Shown here piece by piece: positions 36,562-45,679 of a DNA stretch of 64,000 bases. This stretch comes from Labrys miyagiensis (GTDB taxonomy: Bacteria > Pseudomonadota > Alphaproteobacteria > Rhizobiales > Labraceae): positions 29,627-93,626 of the forward strand of contig NZ_BSPC01000045.1 of the NCBI RefSeq assembly GCF_030160835.1. Direction: 5' to 3'. Below the pieces are notes generated by a model, which saw nothing but the letters and a program-made list of their open reading frames with translations, searched no databases and was not told where the DNA came from. The position numbers and the translations under genes are program-made. How positions within the stretch are numbered: position 1 is the first letter of the stretch; the number at the start of each line of letters is the position of its first letter.

Positions 36562-37706
36562 TCGTCCTGGCCTTTCTGAGCGCAGCCATCTGGATCTACC
36601 TGATCGTCGCCCGCGGCGGCTTCTGGCGAGCGGCCGATCGCGATGAACCGATCGTGGATGTCTCGCCGAGCCCATGGCCGAGTGTGGTAGCCGTGGTCCC
36701 TGCCCGCAACGAGGCGGAGGTCATAGCGCGCGCCGTCACCTCCCTGCTTGGGCAGGACTATCCGGGTCCCCTTCGCATCGTAGTGGTCGATGACAGCAGC
36801 ACCGACATGACCACGGGGGAAGCGCTCGCCGCGGCGCAGAGCAGGGGTCGTGGCACGGACCTGACGATCGTGCCGGGAACTCCCCTGCCCGCAGGCTGGA
36901 CAGGCAAGCTTTGGGCGCTCCATCAGGGCATCGAGGCGGCCGGCTCTACGGAGCCGACCTACTACTGGCTGAGCGATGCCGACATCACCTATGAATCCGA
37001 TACGTTGCGAACCATGGTGATGCGCGCCACAAAGGACAAGCTTGTCGCCGTGTCGCTGATGGCCCGGTTGCGATGTGAGAGTCTGGCCGAGAGAATGCTC
37101 ATTCCAGCCTTCATCTTCTTCTTCCAGATGCTCTATCCCTTTCGCTGGGTGCGCCGCCCCGGATCGCGGACGGCGGCGGCGGCTGGCGGCTGCATCCTCG
37201 TCGCCCGGACCGCCTTGACGGAGATCGGCGGCATCGGCTCGATCCGCGGCGCCCTTATCGATGACTGCACCCTGGCCGCGCGGCTCAAGGGCGATGGCGG
37301 TTCGATCTGGCTCGGCTTGACCTCCCGGGCGCAGAGCATTCGGATCTACGACCATTTCGATGACATCCGCCGGATGGTGGCGCGCTCAGCCTACGCTCAG
37401 CTTCGCTATTCGCCCCTGATGTTGCTGGGAACCGTGCTCGGCATGACTGTCGTCTATGTCGCGCCGCCTGCAATTGCCTTGCTGGGGCCCGCGCCTGCCA
37501 GCTATGTTGCGGCAGTTGTATGGATCGCCATGACTCTTGCCTATGTTCCGACACTGCGTTTCTATGCGTCCTCATGGCTTTGGGCACCGCTCCTGCCTAT
37601 AATCGCTTTGTGCTACACGGCCTTTACGCTGGACTCGGCAATCCAGCACACACTCGGACGTGGTGGATTATGGAAGGGCCGAGTCCAGGCTTCGAGGAGC
37701 GCATGA
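36558..37706 (+). CDS. hpnB: hopanoid-associated glycosyltransferase HpnB
   Basis: HpnB is a 382-residue family 2 glycosyltransferase in the membrane. One N-terminal helix (MIVLAFLSAAIWIYLIVA) precedes a GT-A domain with VVPARNEAEVIARAV, VVVDDSSTDMT and a metal-binding LSDADI. Three or four C-terminal helices follow (MLLGTVLGMTVVYVAPPA and after). It is thought to glycosylate hopanoids or their carriers, but no substrate has been shown. It overlaps both hpnA and hpnC by four bases, so translation is coupled. Confidence 0.94.
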   Translation: MIVLAFLSAAIWIYLIVARGGFWRAADRDEPIVDVSPSPWPSVVAVVPARNEAEVIARAVTSLLGQDYPGPLRIVVVDDSSTDMTTGEALAAAQSRGRGTDLTIVPGTPLPAGWTGKLWALHQGIEAAGSTEPTYYWLSDADITYESDTLRTMVMRATKDKLVAVSLMARLRCESLAERMLIPAFIFFFQMLYPFRWVRRPGSRTAAAAGGCILVARTALTEIGGIGSIRGALIDDCTLAARLKGDGGSIWLGLTSRAQSIRIYDHFDDIRRMVARSAYAQLRYSPLMLLGTVLGMTVVYVAPPAIALLGPAPASYVAAVVWIAMTLAYVPTLRFYASSWLWAPLLPIIALCYTAFTLDSAIQHTLGRGGLWKGRVQASRSA

Positions 37707-38578
37707 TGGACAGCGCCGCTTCTGCCAGGACCGGCAAGGGTTCGAGGGACGAGAATTTTCCCGTCGCCTCTTGGCTGATTGCCGACCGGCATCGTCCGCC
37801 AATCATGGCATTCTATGATTTCGTGCGCACGGCAGACGACGTTGCCGACCATCCCGAATTGGCGCCGGCAGAAAAACTTGGCCTTCTCGACCAGCTCGAG
37901 GCGGGGTTGCTCGGCGATGACGACCGCGAACCTGCCGCCGTCAAGCTGCGATCCGTCCTTGCCGACCATGACCTCAGCCCGCGTCATGCTCTCGATCTGC
38001 TCCATGCATTCCGCACCGACGTCACGAAATTGCGCTATGAAGACTGGGACGCCCTGATGGAATACTGCTCCTTCTCCGCCATGCCTGTCGGACGCTATGT
38101 TCTTGATGTGCATGGGGAGAGCCAGGCTCTTTGGCCTGTCAACGATGCGCTGTGCGCCGCGCTTCAGATCATCAATCACCTGCAGGATTGCGGCGAGGAC
38201 TACCAGGCGCTCGACCGGATCTATGTCCCGCTGAAGGACATGCGCATCGCGGGTGTCGAAATCTCGGACCTCGGGCAAGGGCAGGCCTCCCCCGCCCTGC
38301 TGCGCTGTCTGTCGGGTCTGGCAGTGCGCACCGAGAGGCTGCTCGATGACGCCAACCCCTTCGCCTGGAATATTCGCGACGGCCGATTGTCCCTGGAGGT
38401 CGGCGTCATCCACAGCCTTGCGCTTCAGCTCGTTCAGTTACTCAAGCACCGCGATCCGCTTAGCCAGCGCGTCCATATCGGCAAGGCCAGGGCTTTCGGC
38501 ACGATGATCGCCGTTCTGGTGGGGAGAACGCGTTTCGGCCGGCGAAATCGCGTCCCAGGGCGCCGGCTGCCGACATGA
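37703..38578 (+). CDS. hpnC: squalene biosynthesis enzyme HpnC (hydroxysqualene synthase)
   Basis: HpnC is an all-alpha prenyl synthase that, in the three-enzyme route HpnC-HpnD-HpnE, converts presqualene diphosphate to hydroxysqualene. It is 291 residues. The first aspartate motif is DDVAD at residues 45-49 and the second region reads NHLQDCGEDYQ. ENFPVASWLI at the start is characteristic of HpnC. ATGATG at 37703 gives two possible starts; the first overlaps the hpnB stop. The reaction is inferred from characterised homologues in other alphaproteobacteria. Confidence 0.95.
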   Translation: MMDSAASARTGKGSRDENFPVASWLIADRHRPPIMAFYDFVRTADDVADHPELAPAEKLGLLDQLEAGLLGDDDREPAAVKLRSVLADHDLSPRHALDLLHAFRTDVTKLRYEDWDALMEYCSFSAMPVGRYVLDVHGESQALWPVNDALCAALQIINHLQDCGEDYQALDRIYVPLKDMRIAGVEISDLGQGQASPALLRCLSGLAVRTERLLDDANPFAWNIRDGRLSLEVGVIHSLALQLVQLLKHRDPLSQRVHIGKARAFGTMIAVLVGRTRFGRRNRVPGRRLPT

Positions 38579-39408
38579 CCGCGGTAGCCGAGCCAGCAAT
38601 ACAGGCCAATCGCGCGAAGGGCAGCTCGTTCTACGCCGCGATGCGGATCCTGCCGCGTCAGCAACGGGAAGCGATGTACGCAATTTACGACGTCTGTCGC
38701 AGGATCGACGATGTCGCCGATGAGGGCGGCACCTCCGCTCAGCGTCTGGCCGAACTCGAGAATTGGCGCCGCGATCTCGAGGCGCTTTACGCCGGCGGAG
38801 CCCCAGGGCGATTTGCGAGCGTTGCGGCCGTCGTCGGCCGCTATCAATTGGACAAGGACGACTTCACTGCCCTTCTCGACGGCATGACGATGGATGCCAA
38901 AGGCAATGTCATCGCTCCCAGTCTGAGCACGCTGGATCTCTATTGCGATCGCGTGGCGAGCGCCGTGGGGCGGCTCTCCAATCGGATTTTTGGCATTCGA
39001 GGCCAGGAAAGCACGGCATTGGCGCACCATCTCGGCCGCGCTCTGCAGCTGACCAATATCCTGCGCGATCTTGACGAGGATGCGGGGCTGGGCCGTCTCT
39101 ATCTGCCGGAGGAGGCTCTCCGCACAGCCGGCATCGAGACCCGCGTCACGAGCGAAGTTCTGGCCCATCCCGCGCTTGCGACGGCGTGCCAGCTGCTGAT
39201 TACGCGGGCCCGCGGTCATTTTGACCAGGCCGCCCTGGTATGGCGCCGCATTCCCCCTTCGATGACGCGGGCGCCGCGTCTCATGGGCGCGGTCTATATG
39301 AGGCTGCTCGATGGCCTGGAAGATCGGGGCTTTCAGCCACCGCGCGAACGAGTCCGGCTCGCCCGGCTGACGCTGATCGGTCTTCTTGTCCGGCATGGCC
39401 TGTTTTGA
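38575..39408 (+). CDS. hpnD: presqualene diphosphate synthase HpnD
   Basis: HpnD joins two farnesyl diphosphates to presqualene diphosphate, the first squalene step of this route. At 277 residues it has the motif YDVCRRIDDVADEGG and the second NILRDLDEDAGLGRLYLP, plus SSFYAAMRILPRQQREAM at the N-terminus, the phytoene/squalene synthase signature. Its start overlaps the hpnC stop (ATGA) and its stop overlaps the hpnE start by one base. Assignment relative to HpnC is by sequence pattern and gene order. Confidence 0.95.
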   Translation: MTAVAEPAIQANRAKGSSFYAAMRILPRQQREAMYAIYDVCRRIDDVADEGGTSAQRLAELENWRRDLEALYAGGAPGRFASVAAVVGRYQLDKDDFTALLDGMTMDAKGNVIAPSLSTLDLYCDRVASAVGRLSNRIFGIRGQESTALAHHLGRALQLTNILRDLDEDAGLGRLYLPEEALRTAGIETRVTSEVLAHPALATACQLLITRARGHFDQAALVWRRIPPSMTRAPRLMGAVYMRLLDGLEDRGFQPPRERVRLARLTLIGLLVRHGLF

Positions 39409-40706
39409 TGGCGCGCGGCACGGTTCATATCATTGGCGCCGGTCTTGCCGGCCTATCGGCCGCGACCTTGCTTGCCGAGCGAGGCTGGCCGGTTTGCCTC
39501 CATGAGGCGGCGCCGCAAGCCGGGGGACGCTGCCGCTCCTATGTGGACCCGACCCTGGACACCACGATCGACAACGGCAATCACCTTATATTATCGGGCA
39601 ACCAGGCTGCCCTGGCCTATCTGCAGCGCATCGGCGCAAGAGACCGCCTGAGCGGCCCCGACCGTAGCATCTTCGACTTCGTCGACCTGGAAAATGGGGA
39701 ACGCTGGCAGCTCGAACCCAGCCCCGGCCGGCTGCCCTTTTGGATCTTCGACAAGGCCCGGCGCGTACCGGGAACCCGATGGACCGACTATCTCGGCCTG
39801 TTGCGCCTGCAATTCGCGCGCGACGGCGCCACGATCGGCGACGCCCTTTCCTGTCGAGGCCTCATCTATGACCGGCTATGGCGGCCTTTGCTGCTGGCCG
39901 CGCTCAATATCGAGCCGCCCTCCGCAAGCGCCAGGCTGGCCGGCGCGGTGATCCGCCAAACCCTGGCGCGCGGCGGCGATGCATGCCGTCCGCTGACGGC
40001 ACGGGGCGGACTCTCGTCGGCGTTCGTCGATCCGGCGCTGGCCTTTCTGAAAGGGCTGGGCGCAAGAGTGCGATTCGGGACCCGATTGCGATCCATCACT
40101 CTTGGTCCGGATCGGGCCGAAGGCCTGATATTCGCGGACGACAGGCTCTCGCTGGAAGCGGACGATCACGTCATTCTCGCCGTGCCGGGCCTCGCCGCTT
40201 CCCAGCTTCTGCCGCGGCTTACGGTGCCGGTCGAGCATTGCGCCATCGTCAACGGCCACTTCAGGATCGCGCCGCCGGCGAGCCTTCCTCCGATCCTCGG
40301 CGTGATCGGAGGACAGGCTGAGTGGATCTTCGCCTTTTCCGACCACATCTCGACCACGACGAGCGGAGCCGACCGGCTTCTTGATGTGCCTCGTGAGGAA
40401 CTGGCGAGCACACTCTGGCGGGACATTCAGGCGGCCACGGGACTGGATGCGGCGATGCCATCCTGGCAGATCGTGAAGGAGCGGCGAGCAACCTTCGCGG
40501 CGCTTCCGGCCGAGGAGAAACGGCGGCCCCCAGCCAAAACAAAATGGTCCAACATCCTGCTGGCCGGCGACTACACGGCAACCGGCTTGCCGGCGACAAT
40601 CGAGGGAGCCATTCGATCGGGAGTCGTCGCTGCGGATATGGTGCGGCAGCTTTCCGGGCGCCAGCCCGCTGCAGCGGCTCATTCTCAGGGGGCCATCTCG
40701 ACATGA
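39408..40706 (+). CDS. hpnE: hydroxysqualene dehydroxylase HpnE
   Basis: HpnE is a FAD-dependent amine-oxidase/phytoene-desaturase type protein that reduces hydroxysqualene to squalene, completing the HpnC-D-E route. It is 432 residues. The FAD site is VHIIGAGLAGLSAATLLAERG-like at the N-terminus (visible core GAGLAGLSAATLL), and the C-terminal FAD segment is ILLAGDYTATGLPATIEGA. I take the ATG at 39408, coupled to the hpnD stop. A long in-frame extension inside hpnD is rejected. It overlaps shc by four bases. Confidence 0.95.
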   Translation: MARGTVHIIGAGLAGLSAATLLAERGWPVCLHEAAPQAGGRCRSYVDPTLDTTIDNGNHLILSGNQAALAYLQRIGARDRLSGPDRSIFDFVDLENGERWQLEPSPGRLPFWIFDKARRVPGTRWTDYLGLLRLQFARDGATIGDALSCRGLIYDRLWRPLLLAALNIEPPSASARLAGAVIRQTLARGGDACRPLTARGGLSSAFVDPALAFLKGLGARVRFGTRLRSITLGPDRAEGLIFADDRLSLEADDHVILAVPGLAASQLLPRLTVPVEHCAIVNGHFRIAPPASLPPILGVIGGQAEWIFAFSDHISTTTSGADRLLDVPREELASTLWRDIQAATGLDAAMPSWQIVKERRATFAALPAEEKRRPPAKTKWSNILLAGDYTATGLPATIEGAIRSGVVAADMVRQLSGRQPAAAAHSQGAIST

Positions 40707-42676
40707 CCGCAGTGACCGACGAGCAAGGCCTGCCGGCCAAGTCCTCCCCGGATCTCCTCGATCGGGCGGTGGCCCGCGGCCGGGACGCCCTGAAGGCATG
40801 TCAGCGCCCCGACGGGCACTGGCTGTTCGAACTCGAGGCCGATGCGACGATCCCTGCCGAATATATCCTGTTGCGCCATTATCTGGCTGAACCGGACGAT
40901 CTCGAACTCGAAGGAAAGATTGCCGTCTATCTGCGCCGCATCCAAGGCACGCATGGGGGATGGCCTCTCTTCGAAGGCGGGGCACTGGACGTCAGCGCGA
41001 GCGTGAAGGCTTATTTCGCCCTCAAGATGATCGGCGATGATCCCGCCCTTCCCCACATGGAGAAAGCGCGGCAGGCAATCCTGGCGCATGGCGGAGCCGC
41101 ACGCAGCAACGTCTTCACCCGTATCCTGCTGGCGCTCTACCAGCAGGTGCCCTGGCGAGCGGTCCCGGTCATGCCGGTGGAGATCATGCTGCTGCCGCGC
41201 TGGTTTCCCTTCCATCTCAGCAAGATCTCCTATTGGGCCCGCACCGTGCTGGTGCCGCTGCTGATCCTGCAAGTCCTCAAGCCCACGGCAAAAAACCCTC
41301 GCGGCGTCACCATCGGCGAACTCTTCGTCTCGCCGCCCGACCAGGTACGGGTCTGGCCGAAGGGGCCGCATCAGAAGGCTCCCTATACGCAGATATTCGG
41401 CGCCATCGACAGGGTGCTGCGTCCCGCCGATCCCTTCTTCCCACGCCGCTCGCGCGAGCGGGCGATGGCGAAGGCCGTCGCCTTTATCCGCGAGCGGCTG
41501 AACGGAGAGGACGGGCTCGGTGCGATCTACCCGGCCATGGCCAATGCCGTCATGGCCTTTCACGCGCTGGGCTATGATGCCAACGATCCGATGGTTGCCA
41601 CCGCTCGCCTGGCGATCGACAGGCTTCTCGTCGTCAAGGACACCGAGGCCTATTGCCAGCCCTGCGTATCGCCGGTGTGGGACACGGCGCTGGCATGCCA
41701 CACGCTGCTCGAAGCCACCGGCGGGAATGACAGCCAGGAAGCCGATAAGGCGCTAGACTGGCTGAAGCCCCGACAGGTTCTGGATGTCGCCGGCGATTGG
41801 GCCGAGGGGCATCCGGGCGTAAGGCCAGGTGGCTGGGCGTTTCAGTATAACAACGATCACTATCCCGATCTCGACGATACGGCCGTGGTGGTCATGGCCA
41901 TGGATCGGGCCCAGAATGCCAGAGGCCATCGCGACTTCGCCGACGCCATCGCACGGGGGCGGGAATGGGTCGAAGGGTTGCAGAGCCGCAATGGCGGCTG
42001 GGGCGCCTTCGATGCCGACAACAATTACGAATATCTGAACCACATCCCCTTTTCGGATCACGGCGCCCTGCTCGACCCGCCCACCGCTGATGTCACGGGG
42101 CGCTGCCTGTCGATGCTGGGGCAGCTCGGGGAGACTGTGCAGAGCAGCCAGTCCGTCAGGCGTGCCCTCGACTATCTGTGGCGTACACAGGAAAAGGACG
42201 GCAGCTGGTATGGCCGCTGGGGCGTCAATTATGTCTACGGCACCTGGTCGGTTCTCTGCGGCCTGAATGCGGTGGGGGTCGAGGCTCAGGCTCCCCAGAT
42301 ACGCAAGGCCGTCGACTGGCTCGTTTCGATCCAGAATGCCGATGGCGGCTGGGGCGAGGACTGCGCCAGCTACCGGCTCGACTATACGGGCTACCAGGCC
42401 GCCAGGAGCATCGCCTCCCAGACGGCATGGGCGGTGCTGGGGCTGATGGCCGCTGGAGAGCCACATCATCCCAGTGTGGCGCGCGGCATCCAATGGCTTC
42501 TCGATCATCAGATGGAAGACGGCTTCTGGAAGGAGGCCAACTATACCGGCACCGGTTTTCCGCGGGTCTTCTATCTGCGCTATCACGGCTATTCGAAATT
42601 CTTTCCCCTCTGGGCCGTCGCGCGCTATCGCAATCTGCAGAAGGGCAATGGTTCGAAGGTGCTGCATGGCATGTGA
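40703..42676 (+). CDS. shc: squalene-hopene cyclase
   Basis: Shc cyclises squalene to hopene and hopanol in one step at the membrane surface. It is 657 residues and monotopic. The catalytic acid motif DLDDTA lies at about residues 389-394 (DxDDTA in the family). Several QW repeats are visible, for example GSWYGRWGVNYVYGTW and a late DGGWGEDC, and FPRVFYLRYHGYSKFFPLW is the usual C-terminus. The ATG at 40703 overlaps the hpnE stop. This is the commitment step of the locus. Confidence 0.97.
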   Translation: MTAVTDEQGLPAKSSPDLLDRAVARGRDALKACQRPDGHWLFELEADATIPAEYILLRHYLAEPDDLELEGKIAVYLRRIQGTHGGWPLFEGGALDVSASVKAYFALKMIGDDPALPHMEKARQAILAHGGAARSNVFTRILLALYQQVPWRAVPVMPVEIMLLPRWFPFHLSKISYWARTVLVPLLILQVLKPTAKNPRGVTIGELFVSPPDQVRVWPKGPHQKAPYTQIFGAIDRVLRPADPFFPRRSRERAMAKAVAFIRERLNGEDGLGAIYPAMANAVMAFHALGYDANDPMVATARLAIDRLLVVKDTEAYCQPCVSPVWDTALACHTLLEATGGNDSQEADKALDWLKPRQVLDVAGDWAEGHPGVRPGGWAFQYNNDHYPDLDDTAVVVMAMDRAQNARGHRDFADAIARGREWVEGLQSRNGGWGAFDADNNYEYLNHIPFSDHGALLDPPTADVTGRCLSMLGQLGETVQSSQSVRRALDYLWRTQEKDGSWYGRWGVNYVYGTWSVLCGLNAVGVEAQAPQIRKAVDWLVSIQNADGGWGEDCASYRLDYTGYQAARSIASQTAWAVLGLMAAGEPHHPSVARGIQWLLDHQMEDGFWKEANYTGTGFPRVFYLRYHGYSKFFPLWAVARYRNLQKGNGSKVLHGM

Positions 42677-42727
42677 CCAGGCCGGCACGGTCCCCCTAGG
42701 CACGCGAACTCCAACGGGATACCCGAC

Positions 42728-43423
42728 GTGAAGCCTCTGCCTCACAGCGGGGCGCCCGTGACGGCGATATGCGGAATGTCAGCCGAGGCACGCATCGTTC
42801 ACGCCGTGGCCAGCGAGACCGTCTGCGGGGCGGCGAATGCCGGTTTTCTGCGCGAGCGGCTGGCATCGGCCTTGACCTCCCGCCGACCCGCTGGGCTCGT
42901 CTCCTTCGGCCTCGCGGGCGGCCTTGCCCCCGACCTTGCGCCGGGTACGCTAGTGTTGGCCGATTGGGTCGCCGTTCCGGGGTGCCGCTGGGACACGGAC
43001 AGCGGATGGCGGCAGCGATTGTCGGAGGCTTGCGATGGCGCCATCCTGGCCGGGGTGGCCGGCAGCGATACGCCTGTCGCCACACGGCTGGCCAGGCAGC
43101 AACTGCGCTCAGCGACGGGTGCCTCCATCGTCGATATGGAATCTCACATCGTCGCCGACATCGCGGAGCGGATGGAGTTGCCCTTCGTCGTCATCCGCGC
43201 GGTCGCCGACGGAGCCGGATCGGGCCTTCCCCCGGCGGCCCTGATAGCGCTTCGCCCCGACGGCCGCCCCGACCTGCCGCGCATCCTGGCGAATCTGGCG
43301 CGCAGCCCCGGCCAGCTTCCCGATCTTCTGCGCCTCGCGCGGGCCTCCAGGCAGGCCTTTGCGTCACTCGGCGGCGTCTGTCGCGACCTCGGTCCCGGCC
43401 TTGCCTGCCCTTATTTCCTCTAG
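42728..43423 (+). CDS. hpnG: adenosylhopane nucleosidase/phosphorylase HpnG
   Basis: HpnG removes adenine from adenosylhopane, giving phosphoribosyl or ribosylhopane on the way to bacteriohopanetetrol. It is 231 residues of the nucleoside-phosphorylase fold, with VSFGLAGGLAPDLAPGTLV, the conserved DMESHIVADIAE and LPFVVIRAVADGA. The start is a GTG at 42728; later ATG codons would cut the first strand. It is the last gene of the plus-strand operon. Its final 60 bases overlap the 3' end of hpnH on the opposite strand. Confidence 0.93.
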   Translation: MKPLPHSGAPVTAICGMSAEARIVHAVASETVCGAANAGFLRERLASALTSRRPAGLVSFGLAGGLAPDLAPGTLVLADWVAVPGCRWDTDSGWRQRLSEACDGAILAGVAGSDTPVATRLARQQLRSATGASIVDMESHIVADIAERMELPFVVIRAVADGAGSGLPPAALIALRPDGRPDLPRILANLARSPGQLPDLLRLARASRQAFASLGGVCRDLGPGLACPYFL

Positions 43424-44515
43424 CTTGTGCTGGACATGCCTTGAAAACACGTATTCGGCCGGCCGCTGGTTTTGAAGCGGGATATCGGGGGACATCGGTC
43501 CCTCGGTCCGCGGCCCCTTGAGACTGAGCGCGAGCAGCTTGAGCGGGTGCTTGACGGCGTCCTTCACCGCCGTCGCCTCGAAGCCGCTATGCACCATGCA
43601 ATCGGCGCATTTTTCATAGTTGCCGGTGCCATAGCTGTCCCAATCGGTGCTGTCCATCAGCTCCTTGAACGTCTTGGCGTAGCCTTCACCGAGCAGGTAG
43701 CAGGGCTTCTGCCAACCGAAGACCGTGCGCGTGGGATTGCCCCAGGGCGTGCAATGATAGGTCTGGTTGCCTGCGAGGAAATCGAGGAAGAGCGCCGACT
43801 GGAAGAAATCCCAGTTACGGCCCCCGCGTCCGCGCTTGAAGATCTCGCGAAACAGCGTCTTGGTCGTGGTGCGATTGAGGAAATGCTGCTGGTCCGGCGC
43901 GCGCTCATAGGCATAGCCGGGCGAAATTGTGATGCCGTCGACTCCCAGCGGCCGCAAGGTGTCGAGGAAATCGGCAACGTTTTCAGGATCCGCATCATTG
44001 AACAGGGTGCAGTTGATATTGACCCGGAAGCCGGCGGCCTTGCCCGCCTTGATGGCGGCAACAGCCTTGTCATAGACGCCGGTCTGGCACACGGACTTGT
44101 CGTGCATCGGCTTGTCGCCGTCGAGATGCACCGACCAGTTGAAGTTCTTGTGCGGCTTGTACTGGCTGAGCTTCTTTTCCATGAGGAGTGCGTTCGTGCA
44201 TACGGTAACGAACTTTCCCCTGGCCAGCAGAGCCTCGACGATCTCAGGCAGTTCGCGATGGAGCAAAGGCTCGCCGCCGGCAATCACCACAACCGGTGCG
44301 GGGCACTCCTCCGCGGCGCCCAGACACTCCTCCACCGACAGACGCTGATTGAGGATGGGGGCGGGATAGTCGATCTTGCCGCATCCCGCACAGGCAAGGT
44401 TGCAGCGAAACAGCGGCTCCAGCATGAGGACCAGCGGGTAGCGTTTTACCCGCATGACCTCATTCTTGAGGATATAGCCGCCAATACGGGCCATCTGGTT
44501 GAACGGAATGCCCAT
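43364..44515 (-). CDS. hpnH: adenosylhopane synthase HpnH (radical SAM)
   Basis: HpnH adds a 5'-deoxyadenosyl group to diploptene, the first step of making C35 hopanoids. It is 383 residues. The [4Fe-4S]-SAM cysteines are Cys-x3-Cys-x2-Cys in FRCNLACAGCGKIDYP, followed by VVIAGGEPLLH (the GGE motif). MGIPFNQMARIGGYILKNEV is the standard N-terminus. AAGGA precedes the ATG. It converges on hpnG, sharing 60 bp of coding sequence with it, and follows ispH by 32 bases on the minus strand. Confidence 0.96.
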   Translation of the reverse strand: MGIPFNQMARIGGYILKNEVMRVKRYPLVLMLEPLFRCNLACAGCGKIDYPAPILNQRLSVEECLGAAEECPAPVVVIAGGEPLLHRELPEIVEALLARGKFVTVCTNALLMEKKLSQYKPHKNFNWSVHLDGDKPMHDKSVCQTGVYDKAVAAIKAGKAAGFRVNINCTLFNDADPENVADFLDTLRPLGVDGITISPGYAYERAPDQQHFLNRTTTKTLFREIFKRGRGGRNWDFFQSALFLDFLAGNQTYHCTPWGNPTRTVFGWQKPCYLLGEGYAKTFKELMDSTDWDSYGTGNYEKCADCMVHSGFEATAVKDAVKHPLKLLALSLKGPRTEGPMSPDIPLQNQRPAEYVFSRHVQHKLEEIRAGKAGTEVATDAAE

Positions 44516-44547
44516 ACAATATGATCCTTCGAGAAACAGACAGCCAC

Positions 44548-45474
44548 TTAGCTTTCGACAAGCTCGGCCGGCAGCTTGAAATGAATATGTTCTTCCCGCC
44601 CCGACATGGTCGAGACGTCTAAATCGTCCCACTGGGCCAGCCGGTCGATGACCCGCTCGATCAGCACTTCAGGCGCCGAGGCTCCCGCCGTGATGCCGAC
44701 AGTGCGAACACCCTTGAGCCATTCGCGCTCGATCCTGGTTTCGTCGGCGACAAGATAGCTCGGAACGCCTGATTCCTCGCCGATCTCACGCAAGCGATTG
44801 GAATTTGAACTGTTTTTGGATCCGACGACCAGGACCAAATCAACCATCTGCGACAGCTCGCGAATGGCTCGCTGACGATTTTGCGTCGCGTAGCAGATGT
44901 CATTGGTATCAGGACCTTCGAGATCGCTGAAGCGCTGTTTCAGGGCCGCGATGATCTGACGCGTATCGTCGAGGCTGAGCGTCGTCTGAGTCACATAGGC
45001 GACCGGCACGTTCTCGGAAAGTGGTAGGGCCGCGACATCGGCGACCGTTTGCACCAGATGAACAGGGCCTTCGATACGGCCCAGGGTTCCTTCAACCTCG
45101 GGATGTCCCGCATGGCCGATCAGGATGATCTCGCGACCCTGTGCCCGATAGCGCCGCCCCTGGTTGTGCACTTTTGCCACGAGAGGACAGGTGGCGTCGA
45201 GAACGGGAAGCCCCCGGCTACGCGCTTCGTCCTCGACGGCCTGCGCCACGCCATGGGCGCTGAAGATCGTCATCGCACCTGGCGGTATCTCATCAAGGCT
45301 TTCGACGAAGCGAGCCCCCTTGGCCTCCAGGCTTTCCACAACATGGCGATTATGCACGATCTCGTGCCGCACATAGACCGGCGCTCCATGCTTCTTTAGC
45401 GCCAGTTCCACAATATCAATGGCCCTGACAACGCCAGCACAAAAACCGCGAGGCGTAGCGAGAATTACCTTCAT
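44548..45474 (-). CDS. ispH: 4-hydroxy-3-methylbut-2-enyl diphosphate reductase
   Basis: IspH (LytB) is the last enzyme of the MEP pathway, giving IPP and DMAPP. It is 308 residues. The three iron-sulfur cysteines are in [16 protein letters not shown] and [10 protein letters not shown]; the catalytic glutamate region PEVEGTLGR and [11 protein letters not shown] are present. A first ATG with a weak ribosome site is at 45474; a short upstream extension is less likely. It is transcribed with hpnH, tying isoprenoid supply to hopanoid synthesis. Confidence 0.97.
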   Translation of the reverse strand: MKVILATPRGFCAGVVRAIDIVELALKKHGAPVYVRHEIVHNRHVVESLEAKGARFVESLDEIPPGAMTIFSAHGVAQAVEDEARSRGLPVLDATCPLVAKVHNQGRRYRAQGREIILIGHAGHPEVEGTLGRIEGPVHLVQTVADVAALPLSENVPVAYVTQTTLSLDDTRQIIAALKQRFSDLEGPDTNDICYATQNRQRAIRELSQMVDLVLVVGSKNSSNSNRLREIGEESGVPSYLVADETRIEREWLKGVRTVGITAGASAPEVLIERVIDRLAQWDDLDVSTMSGREEHIHFKLPAELVES

Positions 45475-45679
45475 CGACAACGGCCTATCATCCAAGTTCA
45501 CTGACCAGACTAACAACGCGACATCAAACAGTCCAACTTAAATCGCCTCCATTTCGCAACCCTCGCTGGCTCCCGCTGCGGTTGGCGCAGGCAATTCCAA
45601 TCCGGAAACTAGCTTGTGGAAGGCCGCCGCACTAGGCATTAGAAGTTGTTGTGCAGTCGAGGCGCGAGGAGCAGGCACG

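Noticed and set aside
41455-41466. GCTCGCGCGAGC palindrome inside shc as another LacI-type operator
   Set aside because: It is inside coding sequence, made by Arg-Ser-Arg-Glu-Arg codons, and lacks the TT/AA flanks of the real operators.
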